A stretch of 32,636 nucleotides of DNA, taken from contig PAQX01000010.1 in the NCBI GenBank assembly GCA_002709835.1, positions 1-32,636 of the forward strand, in the 5' to 3' direction. The translations under genes and the position numbers were made by a program. The notes beneath the pieces are model-generated. The model was not told the DNA's origin and made no database searches. It saw only the letters and a program-made list of their open reading frames with translations. The stretch comes from Deltaproteobacteria bacterium (GTDB taxonomy: Bacteria; Myxococcota_A; UBA9160; UBA4427). Shown here piece after piece: positions 8,169 through 16,477 of this stretch (its first letter is position 1; each line of letters starts with the position of its first letter).

Positions 8169-8891
8169 ATGGGACAGCTGGACAGAAAGATCGCCGTCAT
8201 CACCGGCGGCGGGAGCGGCATCGGCCGCGCGATCGCCGAAGCCTTCGCCGAGGAGGGTGCGACCTGCATCCTCGCCGCGCGGGGCGTCGAACGCCTCGAA
8301 GCCGCAGCCAGCGAGATCCCGAACGCGGTCGCGATCCCGACCGACGTGCTCGAAGACGACCAGGTCGAAGCGCTCTTCGATCGCGTCGCCGCCGACTTTG
8401 GTCCCGTCGACATCCTCGTGAACAACGCAGGCATGGCGAAGCCCTGCCCGACCCACGAACTGCCTCCCGACGATTTCCGTCAGGTGATCGGCGTGAACGT
8501 GACGGGCTGCTTCCTCTGTGCACGGAAAGCGCTCCAGCAGATGATCCCGCGCAAGTCGGGCCGCATCCTCAACATCGGCAGCATCTCCGGCCAGATGTCG
8601 CGCCCCCACTCCGTCGCCTACACGACGAGCAAGTTCGCGCTCGACGGCATGACCCGCTCGCTGGCGCTGGACGCGCGGGAGCACGGCATCGCCGTCAGCG
8701 CTCTCCACCCGGGAAACGTCCCCACGAACATCTGGGGCGAGCTCATCGAGCAGGTCGCGGAAGCCGAGGGCATGGTCCCGCTCGAGGACATCGGGCAGGC
8801 TGCGCTCTCGATGGTGACCATGGCGCCGGGCACGAACGTGCTCTCGTCGATCATCCTGCCTCTGTCGCAGCCCTATCTTGGTCGGGGCTGA
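8169..8891 (+). CDS. Short-chain dehydrogenase/reductase (SDR)
   Basis: 240 residues from ATG 8169, chosen because AGGAG lies just upstream and the protein then starts MGQLDRKIAVITGGGSGIG, directly at the Rossmann fold. NNAGMAKP, the catalytic Ser in NIGSISGQ and YTTSK are all present. The C-terminus is short and lacks the usual xxxDGG ending, closing instead with NVLSSIILPLSQPYLGRG. It probably reduces or oxidises a hydroxyl group in the same pathway as the LLM and SDR that follow. Its final codons run into the 22-base tandem repeat at 8877, so the C-terminal tail may have been altered by repeat expansion. Confidence 0.92.
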   Translation: MGQLDRKIAVITGGGSGIGRAIAEAFAEEGATCILAARGVERLEAAASEIPNAVAIPTDVLEDDQVEALFDRVAADFGPVDILVNNAGMAKPCPTHELPPDDFRQVIGVNVTGCFLCARKALQQMIPRKSGRILNIGSISGQMSRPHSVAYTTSKFALDGMTRSLALDAREHGIAVSALHPGNVPTNIWGELIEQVAEAEGMVPLEDIGQAALSMVTMAPGTNVLSSIILPLSQPYLGRG

Positions 8892-8952
8892 AGGCTCCCT
8901 TGGTCGCGGCTGAAGACTCCCCTGGTTGGGGCTGAAGGCTCCCTCGGTCGCG
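8877..8952 (+). repeat. 22-base tandem repeat, about 3.5 copies
   Basis: Three full copies (8877-8898, 8899-8920, 8921-8942) and a 10-base partial copy (8943-8952). Each full copy contains GGTYGSGGCTGAAG or a one-base variant and ends in CTCC; pairs of copies differ at only two to four positions. The first copy supplies the stop codon of the SDR, and each copy repeats that GGC-TGA. The array fills the whole space up to the ribosome-binding site of the LLM gene, so it looks like a local duplication in the intercistronic spacer. Confidence 0.9.
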
Positions 8953-8966
8953 AAAGCAGGATCCCC

Positions 8967-9974
8967 ATGCAGATCGGACTCCTCACCTTCACCAGCCCCG
9001 GCGGCACCGCCGCCATGGCCCGCAACGCCGAAGAGCGCGGCTTCGACAGCCTCGTCTACGCCGACACCCAGAACCTCACGCCCGAGGTCTGGAGTCAGCT
9101 GATGCTCGCCGCCGCCGCGACCGAGCGAATCGAAATCGGGACCGGCGTCACGAATCCGGTCAGCCGCGACGTCGCGGTCACCGCGAGCGCGGCGTTGGGT
9201 CTCCAGGTCGAGAGCGGAGGCCGCGTCGTCCTCGGCATCGGCCGGGGCGACTCCTCGATGGCGAAGATCGGCCGCAAGCCGGCTCCGCCCGCCGAGTTCG
9301 AGACCTACATCACCCGGCTCCGCGCGTATCTCGACGGCGAAATCGTCGATCGAGAAGGCACCCCGACCCGGATCGAATGGCTCGACGGCGTCGACGTCCC
9401 CTACGTGCCGATCGAGGTCGCTGCGACCGGGCCGAAGGTGATCGAGCTCGCCGCGCGGCGCGCCGATCGGATCTGCTTTGCGGTCGGCGCCGACCCGGTG
9501 CGAATCAAAGACTGCATCGCCCGCGCCCGCGCGACCGCCGCCGCAGAAGGCCGCGACCCCGACGAGCTCCGATTCGGGGCCTACGTCAACTGCGTCGTGA
9601 ACGAGGACCGCGAGGTCGCGCGCGAATCGATTCGCGGCAGCCTTTCCGTCTTCGCCCATTTTTCCGGTTTCCACGGGATGGACATCGACTCGCTTCCGGA
9701 AGAGGTCCGCGCCGCCGCGCGCCATCTCCGGGAGAAATACGACATGGACGACCATGCGGTCTCCGCCGGCGCCCACGCCCAGGCCCTCGAAGACGAGTTC
9801 ATCCACCGGTTCGGAATCGCCGAGCCGCCGGACGTCGCCCTCACGCGCCTCGAGGAAGTCTGTGACACGGGCATCGACTACCTGCGGATCGTGCCCGGCT
9901 CTCGCGACATCGAGCCGGCGGTCGCCGGGCAATCGATCCGGGCGATCAGCGAGCTGATCGAGAAGCTTCGTTAG
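8967..9974 (+). CDS. LLM-class flavin/F420-dependent oxidoreductase
   Basis: 335 residues. MQIGLLTFTSPGG starts the TIM barrel; IEIGTGVTNPVSRDVAVTASAALGLQVESGGRVVLGIGRGDSS is the classic F420/FMN-binding stretch of the mer/luciferase superfamily (GxGRGDS). The C-terminus has LTRLEEVCDTGIDYLRIVPGSRDIEP. Unlike the SsuD-like protein at 656, it resembles the F420-type branch, such as methylene-tetrahydromethanopterin-reductase-like actinobacterial enzymes. AGGA stands 6 bases before the ATG. It lies between two SDR genes in one direction and is likely part of a catabolic operon; the cofactor (FMN or F420) cannot be decided from sequence reading alone. Confidence 0.87.
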   Translation: MQIGLLTFTSPGGTAAMARNAEERGFDSLVYADTQNLTPEVWSQLMLAAAATERIEIGTGVTNPVSRDVAVTASAALGLQVESGGRVVLGIGRGDSSMAKIGRKPAPPAEFETYITRLRAYLDGEIVDREGTPTRIEWLDGVDVPYVPIEVAATGPKVIELAARRADRICFAVGADPVRIKDCIARARATAAAEGRDPDELRFGAYVNCVVNEDREVARESIRGSLSVFAHFSGFHGMDIDSLPEEVRAAARHLREKYDMDDHAVSAGAHAQALEDEFIHRFGIAEPPDVALTRLEEVCDTGIDYLRIVPGSRDIEPAVAGQSIRAISELIEKLR

Positions 9975-10018
9975 GCGCGCCCCTCAACCCTTCCCCCGTT
10001 TCCCAAGGAGACCCTTCC

Positions 10019-10789
10019 ATGTCCCTCCCCACGATCGAGACGAACCTCGAAGGCCAGGTCGCCTTCGTCACCGGCGCGACCTCCGGACTCGGCCGCCGTT
10101 TCGCCAACCTCATCGCCGACTGCGGCGCGAAAGTCGCTCTCGCCGGTCGCCGGGTCGGACGCCTCGAAGAAGTCGCCAGGGAGATCGAGGCCCGCGGCGG
10201 CACCGCGATCCCGCTGCCTCTCGACATGACCGAAGACCAGGCGGTGAAGGCGGCCCCCGCCCGCGCGGAGGAGCTGCTCGGCGCCCCCGTCCAGATCCTG
10301 ATCAACAATGCGGGGATCCCCGACGCCCAGCGCGCACACAAGATGGACCTCGAGCTGATCAACAACGTCTTCGACACGAACCTGCGCGGCCCCTGGATTC
10401 TCGCGTGCGAGGTCGGCCGACGCCTGATCGAGGAAAAAATGCCCGGACGAATCGTGAACATCTCGTCGGTCGGCGCGTACAACTACGCCGGAATCGGCGC
10501 GGCGCTCTACTCGGTCACCAAGTCGGCGATCATCCGCATGACCGAGGTCCTCGCCGTCGAGTGGTCCCGCAACCACATCAACGTGACGGGCATCGCGCCG
10601 GGCTCGTTCCGCTCCGAGATGATGGACGGCATGCTGGAGCGAATGGGAGATCTCTCGCAGGGCTTCCCGCGCAAGCGGATCGGCGACCCGGAGCAGCTCG
10701 ACAGCACGATGCTCTACCTGCTCTCCCCGGCGTCGGAGATGGTCACCGGGACGGTGGTCATCGTCGACGACGGACAGATGTCGCGCTGA
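10019..10789 (+). CDS. Short-chain dehydrogenase/reductase (SDR)
   Basis: 256 residues with VTGATSGLG, a basic stretch after β2 (LAGRRVGRLEE) that favours NADP(H), NNAG, the catalytic Ser in NISSVGAY and YSVTK. It ends MVTGTVVIVDDGQMSR, the usual SDR C-terminus. A strong AAGGAG site lies upstream of the ATG. It follows the LLM gene by 44 bases and is the last plus-strand gene before a minus-strand pair. It could be a 3-ketoacyl-ACP reductase-like or alcohol dehydrogenase-type SDR; the substrate cannot be read. Confidence 0.92.
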   Translation: MSLPTIETNLEGQVAFVTGATSGLGRRFANLIADCGAKVALAGRRVGRLEEVAREIEARGGTAIPLPLDMTEDQAVKAAPARAEELLGAPVQILINNAGIPDAQRAHKMDLELINNVFDTNLRGPWILACEVGRRLIEEKMPGRIVNISSVGAYNYAGIGAALYSVTKSAIIRMTEVLAVEWSRNHINVTGIAPGSFRSEMMDGMLERMGDLSQGFPRKRIGDPEQLDSTMLYLLSPASEMVTGTVVIVDDGQMSR

Positions 10790-10898
10790 CGAATCGCCTC
10801 ACCGCGAAGGGCAGCCCCCGCCCGTCGCTTCGAAGTCACGCCCGGCCTCCCCGTTCCGGCAGAACTTTCTGGAGCGTCGGCTCGTCCTGGCGCCGGCT

Positions 10899-11204
10899 TC
10901 AGCTCGTCTCGGAGCGGATCAGATCCGCCTGGTACTCCAGGTTCGCGATCCGCTCCTTGGGCGTCCGCCCCTGCGGCGAGAGACGGAACACGTCGACGCC
11001 CGCATCGCGGAAGGCACGGATGCGCTCCCGCACCCGATCCTCGGTTCCGATCAGATAGGCCTGGAGCAGCATCTCGTCGGGCACCGCTTCCGCCGCCGCC
11101 TTCTTGTCTCCGCCGATCCAGAGCCCGTGAACTTCCTTGGCCACGTCCTCCCAGTCTTCGCCGTTGTAGTAGGCGCTGCCGACCGAGATGGCGATCTTCA
11201 TCAT
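10899..11204 (-). CDS. Truncated LLM-type protein: C-terminal module only
   Basis: 101 residues. From residue 12, NGEDWEDVAKEVHGLWIGGDKKAAAEAVPDEML, then YLIGTEDRVRERIRAFRDAGVDVFRLSPQG and ERIANLEYQADLI correspond to the last quarter of LLM-class oxidoreductases. The flavin barrel strands are absent. Yet it has a clean start: the ATG overlaps the upstream SDR stop (ATGA), and the first residues MKIAISVGSA look like an LLM N-terminus joined in frame to an LLM C-terminus. It is either the product of an in-frame internal deletion or a decaying gene. It cannot be an active LLM enzyme alone; it could still be translated through coupling to the SDR. Confidence 0.6.
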   Translation of the reverse strand: MMKIAISVGSAYYNGEDWEDVAKEVHGLWIGGDKKAAAEAVPDEMLLQAYLIGTEDRVRERIRAFRDAGVDVFRLSPQGRTPKERIANLEYQADLIRSETS

Positions 11205-11971
11205 TCGTGGTTCCACCAGGCGGTGTCGGAGAAGGCACGCAGATCGACCTCGAAGGTCCAGCATGAACGATGCTGCTGCGCGATGTGAAGATACGTCTCC
11301 GCCATCTCCGCCGGAAGCATCAGTCCGTCGTGCTCGCGGCCCCGCGCCGCGCGCAGCTGCTCGAAGCGCTCGGGCCCCAGCAGCTTGCCGAGGGTATCCG
11401 GCGCATCGACAGCACCGTCGATCAACACGTGGGCCACGTGAATCCCCTTGGACGCGAACTCCGCGTTGAGGGTCTGACAGAGCATGCGCCGTCCGCCCAT
11501 CGCCGCAGCGTGGGAGTGCTGTCCGGCGTTCCCGCGCATGGCGGCCGTCGCCGACGTCACGAGGATCGTCCCGTGCCCGCGCTCCTCCATTGCCGGACAG
11601 ACCGCGCTCGCGAGCCGGAAGAGCGCGAAGGTTGCGAGGCGCCAACCGAGTTCGAATTGCTTGTAGCTCGTCGCCGCGAGGGGCCGGCTCCCGATCTGCG
11701 CCCCCAGATTGAAGAGCACGACTTCGATCGGACCGATTTCGGCTTCCACCTGGGCAACCCGATCCTCGAGGGAATCCGGCTGCGAAGCGTCGAGCAGGAA
11801 GCCGCTCGCGGTGCCCCCGTCGGCTTCGATCTCCTTCACGAGCCGATCGAGGCCTTCTTCGTCGCTCCGCCGACATAGAACGGCGTGGTAGCCCTCCTTG
11901 GCGAATCGCTTGCCGACGTTGCCCCCGATGCCGGCGCCGGCACCGATCACGAGACAGACGGGTTTGCTCAC
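11201..11971 (-). CDS. Atypical SDR-fold protein lacking the catalytic Tyr-Lys motif
   Basis: 256 residues. The SDR scaffold is clear: CLVIGAGAGIGGNVGKRFAKEGYHAVLCRRS (glycine motif shifted from TGxxxGIG), the DASQPDS acidic turn and LVTSATAAMRGNAGQHSHAAAMGGRRMLCQTL. However, NNAG is replaced by FNLGA, and the YxxxK position reads as HAAAMGG, with no Tyr or Lys. The Ser is retained. Such degenerate SDRs are seen as a separate family with AAxK-like sequences; here even the Lys is missing. Function as a binding or accessory subunit, or with a different mechanism, is possible. The GTG start at 11971 has AGGAGG 7 bases upstream. Divergent from the VOC gene. Confidence 0.8.
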   Translation of the reverse strand: MSKPVCLVIGAGAGIGGNVGKRFAKEGYHAVLCRRSDEEGLDRLVKEIEADGGTASGFLLDASQPDSLEDRVAQVEAEIGPIEVVLFNLGAQIGSRPLAATSYKQFELGWRLATFALFRLASAVCPAMEERGHGTILVTSATAAMRGNAGQHSHAAAMGGRRMLCQTLNAEFASKGIHVAHVLIDGAVDAPDTLGKLLGPERFEQLRAARGREHDGLMLPAEMAETYLHIAQQHRSCWTFEVDLRAFSDTAWWNHE

Positions 11972-12087
11972 GGGGAATCCTCCTGGAAGTGGACGGGAGT
12001 GGGCACGGGTGGAATCGGTCGGGGACGGAGTCAGGCGCCTCGGCGCGCCATGATCTCCTCCTCCGCGTCGCGAAACAGGAGAGCGCG

Positions 12088-12546
12088 ATGCACCTGGAAG
12101 GCCTGATCCACGTCAACGTGAACTGCCGGAACTATGACGTATCCCGCGCCTTCTACGAGAAGCTCGGCTTCGAACTGCTGCTCAAGGTCGCGCCGACCAA
12201 CACGACGGCAGTCTGCCGCGCGGTGGGCTTCGAGGACTATAGGCTGCGTGGCGGGCTCTTCAGGTTGAAGGGATGCGGCGCCCCCTTCGTGATCGATCTG
12301 CGCGAGTGGCAGTCGCCACGGGACGACGCCCCACCCTACCCGGCACTCAATCACATAGGCCTGGCCCGGATCGCGCTCGCGACCTCCGACTTCGACACCG
12401 ATCTGGCAGAACTCCGCGCGGACGGCGTCGAGATCCTCGGGGCCCCCGCGGTCGTCGTCTGGGAGGACCGACCCGACTCCCGCTTCGTCTGTTTCAAGGA
12501 CCCGGACGGGACCATGCTGGAACTCGTCGAGAACGTGACGGAGTAG
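12088..12546 (+). CDS. VOC/glyoxalase-fold protein
   Basis: 152 residues from ATG 12088, preceded by CAGGAGAG. It starts MHLEGLIHVNVNCRNYDVSRAFYEKLGFELL, the classic first βαβββ module of the vicinal oxygen chelate fold, with His8 as likely metal ligand. The second module starts at NHIGLARIALATSDFD (His ligand) and ends with RFVCFKDPDGTMLELVE (Glu ligand). The family includes glyoxalase I, extradiol dioxygenases and methylmalonyl-CoA epimerases; its length fits a single-chain glyoxalase-like enzyme. Substrate unknown. It is transcribed toward the CoA-transferase, 169 bases away; that gap holds no feature I recognise. Confidence 0.85.
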   Translation: MHLEGLIHVNVNCRNYDVSRAFYEKLGFELLLKVAPTNTTAVCRAVGFEDYRLRGGLFRLKGCGAPFVIDLREWQSPRDDAPPYPALNHIGLARIALATSDFDTDLAELRADGVEILGAPAVVVWEDRPDSRFVCFKDPDGTMLELVENVTE

Positions 12547-12715
12547 CGGGGACATCACGTCAGACCCGACGCCTGCAGACCGCAAGCGCCTCACCTGCAA
12601 CCGCCCCGTTCATTGACTATCCGAGCGCCCCGCCCCCCGCCGTACTCCACGTCTTCGTCGCTTTTCGGCGGGTCACCTAGAATCGCGCCTCGCTCAACGA
12701 AAGAGGACCTGCCCC

Positions 12716-13924
12716 ATGCCCGGACCGCTCGCCGGAATCCGCGTGGTCGAAATCGCCAACTACGTCGCGGTCCCCGCGGCGGGCACCCTGCTCGTCGATC
12801 TCGGCGCCGATGTCGTCAAGGTCGAGGTGCCCTGGGGTGACTTCTACCGCTTCGCGACACCCAAGCGAAATGGCTACGACAGCGACTTTCCGCTCAGTGC
12901 CAACTATCAAATGGACAACCGCGGCAAGCGCTCCCTCGCGCTCGACCTGGCCCTCCCCCAGTCGGTCGACGCGCTCAAGCAGCTGATCGCGAAGGCGGAC
13001 ATCTTGATCACGAACACCCTGCCAGGACGTCTCGCGAAGGTCGGGCTCGACCTCGAAGCGCTCCGGGCCGAGCGCCCCGAGCTGATCGTTGCGCGGCTCG
13101 GCGGATTCTCGCCGGAAGGCGAGCAGGCCGACGATCCCGGCTTCGACCAGACTTCGTTCTGGGCCCTCTCGGGCATGATGGACCAGCAACGCGATCCGGC
13201 CTCGCCCCCGGCCTTCTTCCGTCCGGGCGTAGGCGATCACTGCGCGGCCCTCTCGATGTCGACGGGAATCCTCGCCGCGCTCCGTCATCGGGATCAGACC
13301 GGCGAAGGCCAGGTCGTCGACGTGAACCTCCAGCAGGTCGGCTTCTACATCGGCGGCAACGACAGCTGCCAGGCCCTGGCGACCGGTCATTCTCCGCCGC
13401 GGCACGACCGGCTGGCCCCGCGCAATCCGCTCTGGAACCACTACCCGACCGCGGACGATCGCTGGCTGCTGCTCGTGATGATCGACTCGACGATCTACTG
13501 GCCGACCTTCTGCCAGGCGATCGGACGTCCGGACCTCCTCGAGGACGATCGTTTCGAGGACCCGCGCGATCGCTTCAAGTACAACCGCGAGCTGGTCGCG
13601 ACCCTGGATGAGACCTTTCGCAAGAAGACGCTCGCAGAATGGACGGACGCCTTCGAAGGCAAGAAGGTGATCTGCGCGCCGGCGCGAACGGTGCTCGAAG
13701 CGGTGACGGACGCCAGGACCCAGGCGAACGGCGTCTTCTCGACCATCGACCACCCGGATCACGGAAGTTTTCAGACGGTCGCTCCGCCCTTCCGCCTGTC
13801 CGAGCACGACATGCACGGCACCTTCCCGGCGCCGGATCTCAACGCACACACGCGCGAGGTGCTCGAGGAGGCCGGTGTCGACGCGGAGACGGTCGAATTG
13901 CTGGTCTCGGTCGGCGAGCAGTAG
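12716..13924 (+). CDS. CaiB/BaiF family III CoA-transferase
   Basis: 402 residues, the normal length. PGPLAGIRVVEIANYVAVPAAGTLLVDLGADVVKVE is the conserved N-terminus. GVGDHCAALSMSTGILAAL carries the catalytic Asp (GDH) that forms the acyl anhydride in this family, and GEGQVVDVNLQQ follows. The enzyme moves CoA between carboxylic acids, usually to activate a substrate for β-oxidation. An intact paralogue-like tail occurs as a remnant at 4379. GAGGA lies about 8 bases before the ATG. The neighbouring thioesterase at 13931 is convergent, with 6 bases between the stops, and could act on the same acyl-CoA pool. Confidence 0.93.
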   Translation: MPGPLAGIRVVEIANYVAVPAAGTLLVDLGADVVKVEVPWGDFYRFATPKRNGYDSDFPLSANYQMDNRGKRSLALDLALPQSVDALKQLIAKADILITNTLPGRLAKVGLDLEALRAERPELIVARLGGFSPEGEQADDPGFDQTSFWALSGMMDQQRDPASPPAFFRPGVGDHCAALSMSTGILAALRHRDQTGEGQVVDVNLQQVGFYIGGNDSCQALATGHSPPRHDRLAPRNPLWNHYPTADDRWLLLVMIDSTIYWPTFCQAIGRPDLLEDDRFEDPRDRFKYNRELVATLDETFRKKTLAEWTDAFEGKKVICAPARTVLEAVTDARTQANGVFSTIDHPDHGSFQTVAPPFRLSEHDMHGTFPAPDLNAHTREVLEEAGVDAETVELLVSVGEQ

Positions 13925-13930
13925 GCGCGG

Positions 13931-14857
13931 CTAGCGGAGATCCTCGCGCAAGGTCTGTTCGAGCTGTGCGCGCATCCTCTCCGGAATCTCCATCGCGCGC
14001 CGCTCGTCGAGATGAAGCGCGATGTCGACGACGTCGTTCGCGAGGAGGGGCTTGCCCGAATCGAGGTCGAAGACCCAGAAGCGACGCATGCTCGTCTTCT
14101 TGTTCACCTGAACCGGCGCCCCGAAGCTCTGGATACGCGCCCCCTCTCGCAGTGGTCCGAGTCGGACCGAGCGCATTTCGAGGGAGGCCCACCCCATCCG
14201 GCCACCGCCCTCGAGGTCGTAGACCGGCGGACCCGGCTCGCTCCCATCGAGGGGCTCGCCACCCCACATGATGAAGGGGCGCCGGTCCGCGGAGACGCGC
14301 CCGGTCTCGTCGCAGAGATCCGCGTCGATCACCCGTGGCTTGCGCATCGCCATGCCGTGCTCGAGTGCATCTTCGAGGGTCGGTGCCCGCGTGCTCGCGT
14401 CGAGATCGATCGAGCGAGGGCGTCCATGCTCCGGGATCACGATGCGGCGTTCTTCGAGCGCCTCGACGATCGCATGATCGATCACGGGCGGCTCTTCAAG
14501 ATCCGCATTCGGGAAGCGAACGTCGTGCATGAAGGTCGCGGCGATCTCTTCGCGCACCGGATTGCGGAGCTCGTGGTAGAAACGGAATCCGCGATCGGTC
14601 ACGTCCACGATCCCACCGTGGACTTCCAGGGGCACGCCCGAGAGCTGCTCGCGCTGGTAGCGCGTATAGAGCCGCGGCAGGTCGTGGGCACCCGGCGTGA
14701 CCGAATCCAGACCGATGTCGGGGAGATCGATGCGCTCGAGAAGCGTCGCAGTCGCCGCGAGGGCCCGCTCGCCGTAATGGCGCACGTTCATGTGTCCGAG
14801 GGCGTCGATCTCGGATTCCAAGACGACGCTCTCGTGGAGGCGTTGCAGATCTTCCAT
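13931..14857 (-). CDS. Acyl-CoA thioesterase-like protein, two hotdog domains
   Basis: 308 residues in two 4HBT-like halves. The first half holds VVLESEIDALGHMNVRHYGERA, the D-x-x-GHMN-x-x-Y motif of 4-hydroxybenzoyl-CoA-type thioesterases. The second half begins near residue 195 and includes GGRMGWASLEMRSVRLGPLREGARIQSFG and VNKKTSMRRFWVFDL. The double-domain arrangement is longer than single-hotdog YbgC types (about 140 residues). The expected reaction is hydrolysis of acyl-CoA in the cytosol. Its only likely promoter region is the 197-base divergent spacer shared with the carotenoid oxygenase-like gene. Confidence 0.78.
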   Translation of the reverse strand: MEDLQRLHESVVLESEIDALGHMNVRHYGERALAATATLLERIDLPDIGLDSVTPGAHDLPRLYTRYQREQLSGVPLEVHGGIVDVTDRGFRFYHELRNPVREEIAATFMHDVRFPNADLEEPPVIDHAIVEALEERRIVIPEHGRPRSIDLDASTRAPTLEDALEHGMAMRKPRVIDADLCDETGRVSADRRPFIMWGGEPLDGSEPGPPVYDLEGGGRMGWASLEMRSVRLGPLREGARIQSFGAPVQVNKKTSMRRFWVFDLDSGKPLLANDVVDIALHLDERRAMEIPERMRAQLEQTLREDLR

Positions 14858-15054
14858 GGATGTCTTCGTGTCGTTAGGGCGCGGGGCACGAGCGGTAGAC
14901 GGCGACGGATTCGGCCGCCCTCCACCGGGCGCGCGGGAGTCTCGGCGCTCACGACGGCCGGGGCAACCCGCCGGGGGGAACCGCGAGTACGCGCTCGCTG
15001 CTCCCGACCCACGCGCGCACAGGCGGCTATTCTCGAAGCCGACCCGGAGAGACC

Positions 15055-16464
15055 ATGACCCAGCGATTCCCCGACGACCGATTCCTGAGCGGCAACTTCG
15101 CGCCGGTGCGTGCCGAATGCAATGCCCTCGACCTCGAGATCGAAGGCGACTGGCCCGAGGGCCTCGCTGGGACCTTCGTCCGCAACGGCCCTAATCCACT
15201 CTACCCGCCGCGAGACAAGTACCACCTCTTCTCGGGCGACGGCATGATCCACGCCTTCGACATCGAGGGAGGCCGCGTCGCCTATCGAAACCGCTGGGTC
15301 CGTACGAACAAGTGGAAGCTCGAGCGGGAACATGGCCGCGCACTCTTCGGCACCCTCGGCAACCCGATGACGAGCGATCCAGCGGCGGCGGGCACGCCCT
15401 TCAACGTGGCGAACACGAACGTCCTCTTTCACGGAGGGCGCTTGCTCGCTCTCGAAGAAGGCAACCCGCCCTTCGAGCTGGAACGGGGCTCACTCGAATC
15501 GATCGGCCCCTTCACGTTCGACGGGGGTCTCGAAGGGCCGATGACCGCGCACCCGAAGATCGACCCGGAGACCGGGGAGATGCTCTTCTTCGGATACAAC
15601 GTCGGCGGGATGGGCCAACCTACGATGACCTACCAGGTCGTCGCGAAGGACGGAACGCTCACTCGGAGCGAGCGTTTCGATGCGCCGTATGCTGCGATGG
15701 TCCACGACTTCATCGCCACCCGGAACTTCGTCGTCTTCCCGGTCTTTCCGGCGACCACGAGTCTCGAGCGGGTGATCAAAGGCGGTCCTCCCATCGCCTG
15801 GGACGCGGCGCAGACCAGCCGCTTCGGCTTCCTCCGCCGCGATGCCGCGATCGACACGATCCGCTGGACCGAGGCCGAGGCCTGCTACGTCTACCATCCG
15901 ATGAACGCGTTCGAGGAGGGGGACCGCCTCGTCGCGGACATGATCCGCTACGACGGCGCACCGGGCTTCCCGACGCCGGAGGGCGAACGACCGAAGGCCT
16001 CGGATGCCGAGGGGCGATTGGAGCGCTGGACGTTCGACCTGTCGGGCGGAAGCGATGACCCCACGATCGAGGTCCTCGACGATTTCATCTCGGAGTTCCC
16101 CCGGCTCGACGAGCGCTTCGCGGGCCTTCCCTACCGCCACGGGTACATGGCTTCGACGAGCGACGCCGCCGCCGGCCGGAACTCAATGTTCGACCAGCTG
16201 AGCCACGTCGACTTCGAGACGGGCCGCATCACCCGCTGGCACGCCGGCGAGGGTGCCCTCGTCGGTGAACCGATCTTCGTTCCGCGCGCGGCGGAGGCCG
16301 CCGAGGGCGACGGCCACCTCCTGTCGATCGTCTTTCTCGGGGCCGAGAACCGGAGCGATCTCGTCCTCTTCGACGCGACGTCCCTCGACGCGGGCCCGCG
16401 CGCCCGCGCGCGGCTCGATCTCCGGGTCCCTAACGGCTTCCACGGCAACTGGATCCCCGCCTAG
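15055..16464 (+). CDS. Carotenoid oxygenase family protein (RPE65/CCD/lignostilbene dioxygenase type)
   Basis: 469 residues. Four His expected to hold Fe(II) in the seven-bladed propeller are visible at 166 (TAHPKID), 217 (MVHDFI), 281 (YHPMNAF) and 463 (GFHGNWIPA at the very C-terminus). FVRNGPNPLY and HLFSGDGMIHAF are the usual N-terminal motifs. The family cleaves C=C bonds of carotenoids, stilbenes or phenylpropenes with O2. No signal peptide. In a catabolic setting a stilbene- or phenylpropanoid-type substrate is as likely as a carotenoid. GGAGAG precedes the ATG. Confidence 0.93.
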   Translation: MTQRFPDDRFLSGNFAPVRAECNALDLEIEGDWPEGLAGTFVRNGPNPLYPPRDKYHLFSGDGMIHAFDIEGGRVAYRNRWVRTNKWKLEREHGRALFGTLGNPMTSDPAAAGTPFNVANTNVLFHGGRLLALEEGNPPFELERGSLESIGPFTFDGGLEGPMTAHPKIDPETGEMLFFGYNVGGMGQPTMTYQVVAKDGTLTRSERFDAPYAAMVHDFIATRNFVVFPVFPATTSLERVIKGGPPIAWDAAQTSRFGFLRRDAAIDTIRWTEAEACYVYHPMNAFEEGDRLVADMIRYDGAPGFPTPEGERPKASDAEGRLERWTFDLSGGSDDPTIEVLDDFISEFPRLDERFAGLPYRHGYMASTSDAAAGRNSMFDQLSHVDFETGRITRWHAGEGALVGEPIFVPRAAEAAEGDGHLLSIVFLGAENRSDLVLFDATSLDAGPRARARLDLRVPNGFHGNWIPA

Positions 16465-16477
16465 CAGAGCGCGAAGA

